Assembly: GCF_907165205.1 (NCBI RefSeq)
Contig: NC_058195.1
Coordinates: 27,982,936 to 28,046,935, forward strand
Reading direction: 5' to 3'
Source of the DNA: Coccinella septempunctata
Taxonomy: Eukaryota; Arthropoda; Insecta; Coleoptera; Coccinellidae
DNA: 64,000 nucleotides
Shown here: piece by piece, positions 34,895-45,050 of the stretch
How the letters are laid out: every line of letters begins with the position of its first letter
Numbering within the stretch: the first letter of the stretch is position 1
Made by a program: the position numbers and the translations under genes
The notes under the pieces: model-generated
Told to the model about the DNA's origin: nothing
The model's database searches: none
The model's input: only the letters and a program-made list of their open reading frames with translations

Positions 34895-37800
34895 GACACG
34901 TATTGCTTGTGTTCCAATCGACCCTAGTAGACAAGGGTAATTATTCTTCATCTCCAATAATATTTAATATTGGAACAATGGAATGCAAGACCTGTGGTGA
35001 AAACATAAACAAGAAAACACCGGGCCTAACATGTGGTGGAGTTTGCGGTCCCTGTTATCACGGAAATGGTATCTGTTGTGATGTTTCCAAATCGCAATTA
35101 ACCTTGATCAAGAAGACGGCGGGTGTAGGTTGGAAGTGCGCTGAATGCCGATTGCCGATTGCGGACGGGAATGGTACTGTACGATTAAGTGGGTCCCCTT
35201 CTATGTCATTGAATAGGCGATTTTCCGCTACCGCTGGTACCGCTGCGGTGGTTTCCCGAGGTGAGGACGGATGTTCGGAATCAGTATCTCAGCTAACCCT
35301 CGAAATAAGAAATTTACAGGCGGCTGTGGAATTTTGCTCCGATAAGATCAGTGTTTTCGAGTCGAAACTCGGTAAACTCACTGAGGTAGTTGCCAGGATG
35401 TCCAAGTTGGATAGAGAAAATTTAGCGCTGAAACAGGAAGTGTCCGAGTTGAATTCTAGAATAAGCAGCATCGAGCAACACAACCGTTCAAATAATGTTG
35501 AAATTCAGAATGTACCCGAGAAATCTGGGGAAAATCTTATAAACATAATTGAAAAAATTGGAAACTTCATTAATCTGCCTGTTAATGTAGAATCTTTGGA
35601 CTATGTAACCAGAGTTCCTACGAAACTGAAGAATAAACCGAAGAATATCCATGTTCGCTTCCACTCAAAGATAAAGAGGGATAATTTCCTTGCAGCTTAC
35701 AGGACAAAACGTATGAACATCAGCGATAAAAAAGCTGGCTTGGATGTTGGGGAATTGAACTGTAGACTTTATATGAGTGAACATCTAACTAATAAAAATA
35801 AAATTCTGTTCAAAAAAGCTAGAGAGTTTGCTAGAGAGAAAAATCACAAATTCGTCTGGGTACAAAATGGAAACATCCTTATGCGAAAAGATGATTCTTC
35901 TAGGATCATCCATATATCGGATCATTCTGTATTAGACAGTCTATAGGTCTTCAATAAAATGGTTCCAAATTACTAGATAATAAATCGTTGTTTTCTCAAG
36001 ATGGCTTTGGATGTGTATTACCAGAATATACGTGGTCTAAGGAGCAAGTTGGTGGATTTTAGGCTGAATGTTATGGCAAGTTTCCATGACCTCATATTTG
36101 TGACTGAATCCTGGTTGAACACAAGAATTAGTGATTGTGAATTGGTTGACAATAGTCAATACAGTATTTTCCGTCGAGATCGTTGTCCAATAAAAAGTGG
36201 TAAAAAGGAAGGTGGCGGTGTGTTCATAGCTGTGCGAAATTATTTAAACCCTGTTCATTTGCCGAGCTTTCAGTGTGATGCTGAGGATGTTTGGATGAAA
36301 ATAACTGTGGGTAAACAGCTTATGTTTCTTTGTTGTGTATATGTACCACCATCTGACACTTCAGCAATTGATGTTTTTGCCTCTAATTTATTAAGGGTGA
36401 AATCGCCTTTTGAGGGAGGAATGCTTTTGATACTTGGAGATTTCAATTTGTCTTCCACTACATGGGAGTTAAGTGATGATGGTTCTTATCTTGAATCTAT
36501 AAATTTAGAAGCAAAATACTTTAATATTGTCGATACCTTTTCCCTTTGTGAACTTTTGTAGTTTAATAGCATTCCGAATTCAATTGCAAAAACTCTGGAC
36601 TTGGTCCTATCCAATGTTTGTAAAATTAAGAACTTAGAACGTTGTGATGGCCCTTTGGTGCCTGAGGATAAATATCATCCAGCATTGGAATTTATATTCG
36701 ATGCTTATCGCTGCGAACTTTTTACTGTAAAAGAACGAATTTTTTTCAATTTCAAAAAGGCTGATTATGATTCGATTAATTCTTCAATCGCTGGAATTGA
36801 TTGGTCTGATTTGTTAATCAATGAGGATGTAAATGAAGATGTAGATATTTTCTATGAGATATTGTACGATTTAGTTAATATTCATGTTCCTAAAATTAAG
36901 AAGTCCAAGAAATTTCTAATTTACTATTCTGCAAAAACGATCAAAACAATAAGACAGAAAAATAGAATTCATAAAAAATGGAAAATATATAAAAATTTAA
37001 ATGATTATTTGAACTTCAAAATACTCCGTAACAAATCTAAAAGACTAATTTCAGCTGATTTCAACAAATACATAACCACTGTGGAATCTGATATTGTAAA
37101 TGATCCAAGCAAGTTGTTCACGTACTGCTCAGTCAAGAATAAACATGAAGCTCTACCTAATACGCTGTCATATAATAATTGTACAGGTAAAACCGGACAG
37201 GAGATTAGTAATCTTTTCTCTGAGTATTTCGCTAGCACTTATATACCGCTAAAAGATCAAAAAAATGTTGATAATACAACGTTTGAGAACTATACACACA
37301 CTTCACAGAAGGCTCTATCCTATATTCAGTTCTCTGAATCTGAAGTAGAAAAGGCACTGAGAATGTTGAATAAGAGGAAGGGCGCTGGCCTTGACATGTT
37401 GAATCCTTTTTTCGTGCAATCCTGTAGTTTTTCCCTCAGAACACCCTTGACTTTAATTTATAATAAATCATTAAGAACAGGGGTTTTTCCCACATTATGG
37501 AAGGTGGCATGCGTCGTTCCAGTCTTCAAAAATGGTGACAAAACAGTTATTAATAACTACCGACCTATAAGCAAACTCTCGGTTTTTGAGAAGATTTTTG
37601 AATCGCTTGTCTTTCCACGGTTACATTATGTAGTAAAAGATCAAATTATAAGTGAACAACATGGTTTTGTTGAAGGGAGATCTGTGGAAACCAATTTAAC
37701 TTGTTTGGTCGAGTACTTGGGGAGGGGTTCACAAGTCGATGTAGTTTATACAGATTTCACCAAGGCATTTGACAGGGTCTGCCGAGATTTGCTACTTAAC

Positions 37801-38830
37801 AAACTTGATAAAATTGGTGTTTTGGGAGTCATGATGTCATGGTTCAAATCTTATCTAACAAATAGGCAGCAATACGTTGAAATTGGTGGTTATTGCTCCG
37901 ACAGCATTTTTGTATCATCTGGTGTACCTCAGGGTTCACATTTAGGCCCATTGTTATTTTTAATTTATATAAATGACATTATTAAATGCTTCAAAAGGTG
38001 CAAATTTTTGTTGTTTGTAGATGATTTGAAAATTTTTAGAATTGTAAGTTCTTTGAGAGATTGTTTAGAATTGCAAGAGGAATTGGAGATTTTCGCTGCT
38101 TATTGTAGAGCTAATGGCCTGTACATTAATCACCTGAAATGCTCAGTTATGACCTTTTCGCGTAGTCAGCGAGCACTACTCTTACACGTTGAACAACATT
38201 AAATTATCTAGAGTCACCAATATCAGAGATCTTGGTGTAATCTTTGATGCTGAACTCTCTTTTGATAACCACATAGATTCCCTTATAGCTTCTTCTAACC
38301 GTATGCTTGGATTTATAATGAGACATTGTAAACCTTTCAAAAATCAGTTGGCCTTGAAGATATTGTACTTTTCGCTTGTTAATAGTAGGTTAAATTTCGC
38401 ATCAATTGTATGGAACCCATTTTACATAACGTATATAAATAGAATTGAATCAGTTCAAAACAAGTTTCTCAAATTTTTAAGTTTCAAATGTAACTTTTAT
38501 TTAAAGCCCAGAGATCCAAATAACTATGAATTGAGGCTCAAACATTTCAATTTCAACAGCCTTGAGAATAATAGGAAAATAAATGACATTCTTTTTGTAC
38601 ATAAACTTGTCACTAACAAATTGAGCTGTGATAGCCTGGAGGGTATCAACTTTTATGCTCCTCATAGACACCTAAGGCATAAGGATCTTTTTTTTGTTCC
38701 TTTAAGGAGAACCAACAGTGCCATGAATTCACCCCTATGTAGGGCTATGGCAACGGTGAATAGTTGCCCGATTGATTTTGATTTGTTCGCTGATAGTACT
38801 GCTAAAATTAAGAAATCACTTAAAAGAGGT
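34895..38830 (+). mobile_element. CR1/Jockey-like LINE inserted in the R4/Dong element
   Basis: It contains a complete ORF1 and an ORF2 with one stop and one frameshift. It lies between the RT and endonuclease parts of the R4/Dong element in the same orientation. The 3' UTR is missing: the ORF2 frame runs straight into R4/Dong sequence. No target duplication could be defined, so insertion was probably accompanied or followed by a deletion. Confidence 0.7.
34978..35946 (+). CDS. LINE ORF1 (PHD-like finger, coiled coil, nucleic-acid binding)
   Basis: From the ATG at 34978 the protein begins MECKTCGENINKKTPGLTC, a Cys/His cluster ending WKCAEC and resembling a PHD finger. The middle (about residues 100-165) is a coiled coil (SQLTLEIRNLQAAVEF...LKQEVSELNSRISSIEQHNR), expected to trimerise. 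The rest (NNVEIQNVPEKSGENL, then KNIHVRFHSKIKRDNFLAAYR, YMSEHLTNKNKILFKKAREFA) is the nucleic-acid-binding domain common to many LINE ORF1 proteins. The frame is open throughout. An ATG at 34903 is also in frame but lies in the presumed 5' UTR. Confidence 0.75.
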   Translation: MECKTCGENINKKTPGLTCGGVCGPCYHGNGICCDVSKSQLTLIKKTAGVGWKCAECRLPIADGNGTVRLSGSPSMSLNRRFSATAGTAAVVSRGEDGCSESVSQLTLEIRNLQAAVEFCSDKISVFESKLGKLTEVVARMSKLDRENLALKQEVSELNSRISSIEQHNRSNNVEIQNVPEKSGENLINIIEKIGNFINLPVNVESLDYVTRVPTKLKNKPKNIHVRFHSKIKRDNFLAAYRTKRMNISDKKAGLDVGELNCRLYMSEHLTNKNKILFKKAREFAREKNHKFVWVQNGNILMRKDDSSRIIHISDHSVLDSL

Positions 38831-38840
38831 TTGCTTCTTG
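36001..38840 (+). pseudogene. LINE ORF2 (endonuclease-RT) with one stop and one shift
   Basis: The endonuclease starts MALDVYYQNIRGLRSKL (36001), with FVTESWLN, RDRCPIKSGKKEGGGVFIAV and LILGDFNLS. A TAG at 36559 breaks the frame, which resumes at once at 36601. RT motifs include NYRPISKLSVFEKIFESL, QHGFVEGRSVETNL, YTDFTKAFDRV, SGVPQGSHLGPLLFLIYIND and FVDDLKIF, where the usual ADD is VDD. A frameshift at about 38190 moves to the frame that carries RDLGVIFDAELSFDNHI and the C-terminal ARLNFASIVWNP-like region. It is closely related in plan to the minus-strand LINE at 62543-63904. Confidence 0.8.
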
Positions 38841-39967
38841 GGGGTAGAGGAATTGTTGATTTGACCAACCGTATATCCCAGGAAATTGAAGGACTTCGAA
38901 AATATTTCCTGAGCAAGGCTGCTTCGTCAGAACCCCATCGAGTAATTTGTGTTGCTGATAGTTCTACACCGTTAAAGCTACAACAGGATCACTTTGAAAC
39001 CGTCGAACACTCTGCAGAAAGTAAAATGCAAAAACTGATTGGCAAACCTTTGCATGGAAGGCACCAGAACGAGGTCAACCATGATTACGTCGACATATAT
39101 GCGTCGAACTACTGGTTGACTTCCGGAAGGTTGTTTCCTGAGACAGAGGGCTTCATGCTCGCCATCCAGGATCAGGTGATTCCAACAAGAAATTACATGA
39201 AATATATCGCCAAGGATGCCTCAGTGGCGGACGATAGCTGTCGTTGTGGCTGTGCGACACATGAAACTATCCAGCACATCACCGGGGGATGTCAGAAGTT
39301 CGCGGGCACGGAGTACAAAAATAGACATGATGCCGTTGCCAAGATTCTTCACCAAGAATTGGCACTAAAATACCAACTTCTAAGTTCGAAAAAGGTTCCT
39401 TATTACAATTACCATCCGGATGCTGTGTTGGAAAATGAACATCACAAGCTCTACTGGGATCGCACGGTTCTGACAGACCGGAAAATAACCCACAATAGAC
39501 CAGACCTCATATTGCTCAATAAGGATGAGGACAGAGCACTATTCATCGATGTGGCGATTCCAAATAATAACAATCTTCTAGATAGGCACACTGAAAAAAT
39601 TTCAAAGTACAGAGATCTCGAGGAACAAACCAGAAGACAGTGGAAGCTGAAAGATATAAAGACCATCCATATCGTCATTTCATCTACAGGCGTGATACCG
39701 AAGAAACTTCTGGAGAATTTGAGGAAACTTCACTTGGACGAAAATATCTATAGAGTCATGCAGAAGGCGGTACTGCTGGGAACGGCGAAAACTGTACGCA
39801 AGTACATGGGAAATGCAGAGGAACACCGTGTGCGTCGACAGGAAGTGCGGGTGGAGCAGGAATCCAACCTACAGCAAGGAGGCGAGGAGCGACCCGGACC
39901 CGACCACCACCACGATCCCGAAAATCTGGAAAGGGCTCCAACAGAGCTTAATCCTTTTGATATCTGA
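38189..39967 (+). CDS. Chimeric ORF: LINE RT C-terminus fused to restriction-like endonuclease
   Basis: A single 592-codon frame. Residues 1 to about 213 are the RT thumb and C-terminus of the CR1/Jockey-like LINE (RDLGVIFDAELSFDNHID through TAKIKKSLKRG). From GGRGIVDLTNRISQEIEGLRKYF onward it is the end of an R4/Dong protein. Features are a CCHC-type knuckle CRCGCATHETIQHITGGC (about residues 350-367) and a PD...D endonuclease core, RPDLILLNKDEDRALFIDVAIP (about 431-452), with a basic, Gln/Glu-rich tail. This is a fusion at an insertion or deletion breakpoint, and there is no sign that it is expressed. Confidence 0.75.
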   Translation: MNNIKLSRVTNIRDLGVIFDAELSFDNHIDSLIASSNRMLGFIMRHCKPFKNQLALKILYFSLVNSRLNFASIVWNPFYITYINRIESVQNKFLKFLSFKCNFYLKPRDPNNYELRLKHFNFNSLENNRKINDILFVHKLVTNKLSCDSLEGINFYAPHRHLRHKDLFFVPLRRTNSAMNSPLCRAMATVNSCPIDFDLFADSTAKIKKSLKRGLLLGGRGIVDLTNRISQEIEGLRKYFLSKAASSEPHRVICVADSSTPLKLQQDHFETVEHSAESKMQKLIGKPLHGRHQNEVNHDYVDIYASNYWLTSGRLFPETEGFMLAIQDQVIPTRNYMKYIAKDASVADDSCRCGCATHETIQHITGGCQKFAGTEYKNRHDAVAKILHQELALKYQLLSSKKVPYYNYHPDAVLENEHHKLYWDRTVLTDRKITHNRPDLILLNKDEDRALFIDVAIPNNNNLLDRHTEKISKYRDLEEQTRRQWKLKDIKTIHIVISSTGVIPKKLLENLRKLHLDENIYRVMQKAVLLGTAKTVRKYMGNAEEHRVRRQEVRVEQESNLQQGGEERPGPDHHHDPENLERAPTELNPFDI

Positions 39968-41115
39968 GATAACTGGGATGAGTGAATTTTCCTCTGGAGA
40001 GGAGTGTGAAAGCCGCAACTCTAAAGTCATAATATTGAATTGCAGGACTTCGAAAATATTTCCTGAACAAGCCTGCTTCGTCAGAGACGTCAGAACTTCA
40101 TCGAGTAGTTCGTGTTGCTGATAGTTCTACTCCGTTGAAGCTACTACAGGACCACTTATATGAACTGTCGAACACTCTGCAGAGAGCAAAGAAACTGATT
40201 GGCAAATCTTTGCATGAAAGGCACCAGAACGAGGTCAACCATGATTATGTCGACATACATATCTGCGTCGAACCGAACTACTGGTTGACTTCCGGAAGGT
40301 TGTTTCCCGAGACTGAGGGCTTCACCCTCGCCATCCAAGATTAATAATTGATTCCAACAAGAAACTACATAATATATATCGGCAAGGATGCCTCAGTGGC
40401 GGACGATAGCTGTCGTTATGGCTGTGCGACACATGAAACTATCCAGAACATCACCCTGGGATGTCAGAAGTTCGCGGGAACCGAGTACAAGAATTGACAT
40501 GATGATGTTGCCAAGATTCTTCAGCAAGAATTGGCAATAATATACCAACAAATCAGGTCAAAAAAGGTTCCCTACTACAATTACTATCCGGAAGCTGTAT
40601 TGGAAAATGATCATCACGGGCTCTACTGGTATCGCACGGTTCTCATAGACCGGAAAAAACTCACAATTGACCTGACCTCATATTGTTGAATGAGAATGAG
40701 AACAGAGTATTATTCATCGACGTAGCGATTCCAAATAATAACAATCTGCTAGATAGGCACACTTGAAAAAATTTCAAAACAGATCTCATTTCATTTACAG
40801 GCCTGATACCGAAGAAATTAGCAGAGAACTTGAGTAAATTTCAGTTGGACGAATATATTTATATGTAGAATCATGCTGAAAACGGTACTGCTGAAAACGA
40901 CGAGAACTGCACGCAATTACATGAGGAATGCAGAGGATCAGGATTCGAACCGATAGCAAGGAGCCGAAGAACCACCCGAACCCGATCACCATCACGAGCT
41001 CGAAAACCTGGAAAGGGCTCCAACAGAGCTTAATTCTTTTGATATCTGCTGAGATATCTGGGATAAATGAATGTTCCCCTGTAGGGGAGTGTGAAAGCTG
41101 CATGGCTAACGTCAT
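38893..41115 (+). repeat. Tandem duplication of the R4/Dong endonuclease end
   Basis: Unit 1 (38893-40045) and unit 2 (40046-41115) both begin GGACTTCGAAAATATTTCCTG-like and follow each other through the CCHC, PD...D and ATCTGGGAT-type tail. Unit 2 is decayed: it has stops at 40341 and 40497, several deletions, and the knuckle Cys changed to Tyr (CRYGC). Such a 1.1 kb head-to-tail duplication may arise from unequal exchange or a second 5'-truncated insertion. Confidence 0.75.
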
Positions 41116-41164
41116 TTATTCATTCTTTAAGACAGAGTCATTCTGTATAGAACATGTCCGAGAA

Positions 41165-41440
41165 AAAAAAAGTGATGTGAATAAATCAGTCACTAACTAA
41201 TGAATAGAAAACTTGGACAATATAGATAGCTCAAACAATACAATTCAAGTATTCACCTACACTACAAAAACAATTTGTCAGTAACAGTTCCTTTAATAAC
41301 TCTCCTAAATACTCCAAAACTTTCAGTCTCTCAGGAAGATGATTAAACAATTTAATATCACAGTATGTGGGCGAATACTGGGCGATTAATACATTGCTCC
41401 ATCTGACAAATAAATCATCAATCATCAATCATCACATATT
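41165..41440 (-). pseudogene. 3' end of a Jockey-like LINE
   Basis: The minus-strand frame (41428-41231) reads FVRWSNVLIAQYSPTYCDIKLFNHLPERLKVL through LLLTNCFCSVGEYL, the usual C-terminus of Jockey-type ORF2. It is preceded by (ATGATTG)n and followed by a short 3' UTR. It is severely 5'-truncated. Confidence 0.55.
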
Positions 41441-42840
41441 CGTAAGATTTGGTATAAAGGGCCACCACAAGGATTTCTGAATAGTGTGATGGGCTTTTTC
41501 TCTCACCCTGGACGCTCCTTACCTTTGCTCGGACGCCAGTGGGGCAATCAGTGGAACCCCACGTCTCTCACAGAATCTCCAAAGAATTAGAGAGCCCGGC
41601 TAGACTTGAATGATCAGTGGAGAAGCGTAGCAGTGAAAACTAGAGTGGTAGCGTTTTCTTGGTCTCTGCTTTCTGACGGTTTTCAATCGTCCAAAAAGAG
41701 TACCTACCTGTTCTGACGAAAATCTAGCTCTAACTGATTTAGGCAACTGTCTCTCAATGGCAAAAATAACTGGGAACAAAATAAACTTTCAGTACTTTAT
41801 TCCTACTGGATTAAATTATATACAGAAATGTACAAGTAATAACAAATATGGTGGCCTGGTCGGTGTGGGGGCGGCTGATGAAATACGGTCTCTCCAGGAA
41901 AATACGGTTGAAATAGATGGTAAATACGGTTAAATTTTTTACGGTCACTCCAGAGGAGTGGGGTGGAAATAGACGGTAAATACGTTTAAGTTTTGTACGG
42001 TCACTCCAGAGGAGTACGGTGGAAATAGACAGTAGTTACGGTCTTTTGAGATCCTGGCGAGTCATTCCTTCTGTCGGCGGAAATCGGTACCGTGGCTGGT
42101 CTCAGTCCAATGGACGAGTTCAGGAAATTTTGTCAACCTTGTAAATAATAGAAAAATCTCTCTCAATGGAAACGTATTTTTTTTAAATTATATTTTTGCC
42201 TTTCGATTGCTTTCATCATTTTACAATCCTTCGAATGTCTCCAGCTTTCAAGTCCAAGTGATATCAAAGATAATTTATATTGAATTTCCAAGGTGAGTTT
42301 TGACATTATTCAGGCGTTTTTTCGTGCTTTGTGCATTATATTTATGGTTTCATCCAGAGACTAATGATTTATTTATTATTAGACTATGGTTTCATCTCAG
42401 AACGCCTCAACTACTAATGTGTTCTGTGAATTGTACACAGATTAAAGAGAATCTGTAATCTGTGAAAGTGTCAAAGTTTCATATCCCTTCTATTCGCAGT
42501 TGCATTATTCAAAATACCTAAATTCCTTATTAATTCATTATTTTTTGCTATTCTTTCTCTATTTGTTGTGTTCGAACGTTGATTTTTTGAGTTTAGTGTT
42601 TTTATAAATTAAGTGTGATTGGAGTTCATTGTTTGTCATTCTAGATTCGGTAATAGTGAGTTTGTCGTTCATCTATTTCTCTCTTATTGAATTAACGAAT
42701 ACATTTGAATTTACGAATACATTTCATAAGAGATATATTTCTATTTTCTCAGTTTATGTGCTTTCAAATTTGAAATGATTATCGAGATTACCTAGAGATT
42801 CGAAACGACTTGGTGTTAATATAGAAATTGTAGAAGTGAT
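41441..42840. repeat. Retroelement-like non-coding region with tandem repeat
   Basis: At about 41888-42040 lie roughly three degenerate units of about 60 bp, containing TACGGTCACTCCAGAGGAGT and GGAAATAGACGGTAAATACG. The rest (41441-41887, 42041-42840) is without recognised genes. The block may be an LTR fragment, but no paired copy is in the window. Confidence 0.4.
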
Positions 42841-42849
42841 TCAAAAAAA

Positions 42850-43660
42850 AAAAATAAAAAAACAAAATTTTTCCCGTTCCCTAAAAAAAAAATCTACAAA
42901 GATGTTTGAAATGGATAGACCTTTCTGGTAATGAAAAGTTATCTCCAGAGACCATCACACGAAATACGTACATTTGTAATAAACACTTTACTAGGCCAAT
43001 AACAGAAAATTCGGATTCCATTCCATATTTACCACCTGAGATAGTAGTTCAAGTAGAAACAGAGATTACTGAGAAGATTAATCCAGAATGCAGCATATCA
43101 GATGATGACATTCCACTTTCAGAGCATAACTATTTTCAGTCCTCGAAGTATAACTCTGAGATATCAACTCAAACTGATTCCAAACCATCAACATCTCCAA
43201 ACAAATTTTCTTTTGAAAATTTGTCGAAAGAAAAAAAATATTTCAAGTTTTTCACAGGATTAAAAATTTTAGATTTTGAGGCACTCTACCGTTTCTTGGA
43301 TCCATTGGTGATGAACAACTTAATATACCCATTCAAAAACTACCAAAAAAGTAATAAAAATTTATAAAACATCACAATAATATTCCAGACCGAGATAAAT
43401 TGTGTTTAACCCTAGTTAGGTTGAGGCGTGGTTTCACTCTTGATGAAATGTCCTATTTTTCTAATATAACAAAAACTCTGATTTCCGTTATTTTTTATAC
43501 ATGGATCCAGTTCATGTATCACCAGATCATTGGTATAAGAGGAGATATGTTCCATGGTAGCAGACAATTGAAAAAAGTGCCATTTTGTTTTCAACATTTT
43601 GAAGATAAAATTACCATAGTGATTGATGCAACTGAAATATTTTTAGAAATCAATGACGGC
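42850..43660 (+). pseudogene. THAP-DDE transposase, N-terminal part
   Basis: The THAP DNA-binding domain is visible as a FPVP-KKKIYKDV piece before a stop at 42908, then KWIDLSGNEKL...RNTYICNKHFTRP. A Ser/Thr-rich linker follows (to 43367). After a frame change the DDE_Tnp_4-like catalytic domain begins: CLTLVRLRRGFTLDEMSYFSNITKTL, then IVIDATEIFLE holding the first catalytic Asp. The frame stops at 43660. This set of domains is seen in ISL2EU/Harbinger-group DNA transposons. The matching C-terminal piece lies at 46925. Confidence 0.7.
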
Positions 43661-45050
43661 TAGTGCCCATAAGGTGTGGGTCGGTCAGACCCAGGATATA
43701 CAGGGGAATATCCTGGAATAAAATTAATATCTATTTTTTCAACCAATAACTGAAAATGAAAACGCAGAATCCCACCATAATCTTTGTTTTTCTAAAATTA
43801 AATATTGATATATTTTTTGTCGATTAAGTTTCTAAAGATAAGTTGGATAGGGTTGCGGCTAAGGGGTGGAAAAAAAATTCAATTTTATTTTCCAAAAATA
43901 TGTTTAATCAGAAATCAATTGACACGTTTTTCAGCATCTTGATGTTAAGTTATTGGTTGAGAAACTACTAATTGATAGAAGAAGAAGGTAATTGAAAAGC
44001 AATTGGTGGGTTTCAGCGTCTTTATTTCGAGTGGTTGATTAATATTGAAGAAATATTATATATTTATTCAATATATATAATATATAACATTATATAGATA
44101 TAGTCTGATTTTTTTTATACAACAGTGTATAAAAGTTTCGTTTTCATGGCGATATAAAGGCTTGTTCTTGGAGAAAGAATGTATCACACTTCTTTGTTTT
44201 TGCCCAGCTTTTGAATAATAGTTTTATTCTTCTTCGGGGTCTTTCTGTGAATACCGATAACAAATTTATTACAACACAAAACATCAACGTCAACACGAAT
44301 CTACAATTTTGATTTTAAGTGATAATGTACTAATGTTTCCTTTCTTTATTTCACCATTCTTCCTTCTACTGTCACATTGTTATTCAACAATTAAAGAAAT
44401 TTAGAATCCACTCAGATTATCAAAATTTAGGAAATGAATCGAAGAAAACTGATAAACACGTGCACCCCTTTCTCTTATTCTACGACACTGACAATTCATA
44501 ATATGGGAACAGCGATGCGGATGCGATTCTCCATCCCCACTCCGAGGGCCGGCCGGCCGATCTTACGAGAAGCTTCGAAATCACCGTGCCCGTGCTCTTA
44601 TAAATTCACTAGGAATTACGAATTTTTATGGTCAAAAAATCACTTAACTACTCTTATACGGTCGGAATACCCTTTTTCAAAAATTAACTATTCATTTAAT
44701 AATAAAAAAATCTAACTATAATTAGGGATATACTATATTTTCATTGACTAAACTACTCTTAAAAGGTGCGAATACGCTCTTTTCTAAAATAGACATATTA
44801 TTTAATGATTAACTATTCATTTGATAATATAATATCTCAGAATAGACAATGAGGAAATCTAGAAATATGAAAACTAAACGCCTAAACCATAGCAAGGTAG
44901 GCCCAATTAGTGCTGGCCGACCGTGTATGTATCTAGCAGTGACGTAATACGATGTATTGTTCGGTTGAACTTGGCGATAACTGCGTGCGACGTAGGTGCT
45001 GTATAGTACCATAACTTGAAGCGTTTCGCTAGGTTACTGCGGCTGGCCGA
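43661..45050. other. Insert between transposase halves, left part
   Basis: AT-rich sequence bounded by an 8-bp direct repeat, CTAGTGCC (43660-43667 and 46922-46929). It includes palindromic GGGTCGGTCAGACCC at about 43678 and several GGCCGACC motifs (44909, 45045, 46795). I see no protein. The frame 44434-44715 is not convincing. Confidence 0.4.

Larger units (their letters stand above)
25331..41115 (+). mobile_element. R4/Dong-type retrotransposon, twice interrupted
   Basis: Four pieces in one orientation make up one element. They are the 5' UTR and N-terminus (25331-25693), the N-terminal and RT region (32722-34889), the endonuclease end (about 38830-40045), and a tandem second copy of that end (40046-41115). 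B2 splits the first two in frame, and a LINE of another clade separates RT from endonuclease. R4/Dong elements encode one protein with RT followed by a restriction-like endonuclease. About 150 residues between RT and the GGRG block appear lost. Confidence 0.7.

Noticed and set aside
42906..43663. A host THAP-domain gene
   Set aside because: The DDE_Tnp_4 block in the same orientation and the broken frames indicate a transposase remnant.
44434..44715. 93-codon frame after a GC-rich patch
   Set aside because: No similarity to a known domain; the frame runs through AT-rich repeats.
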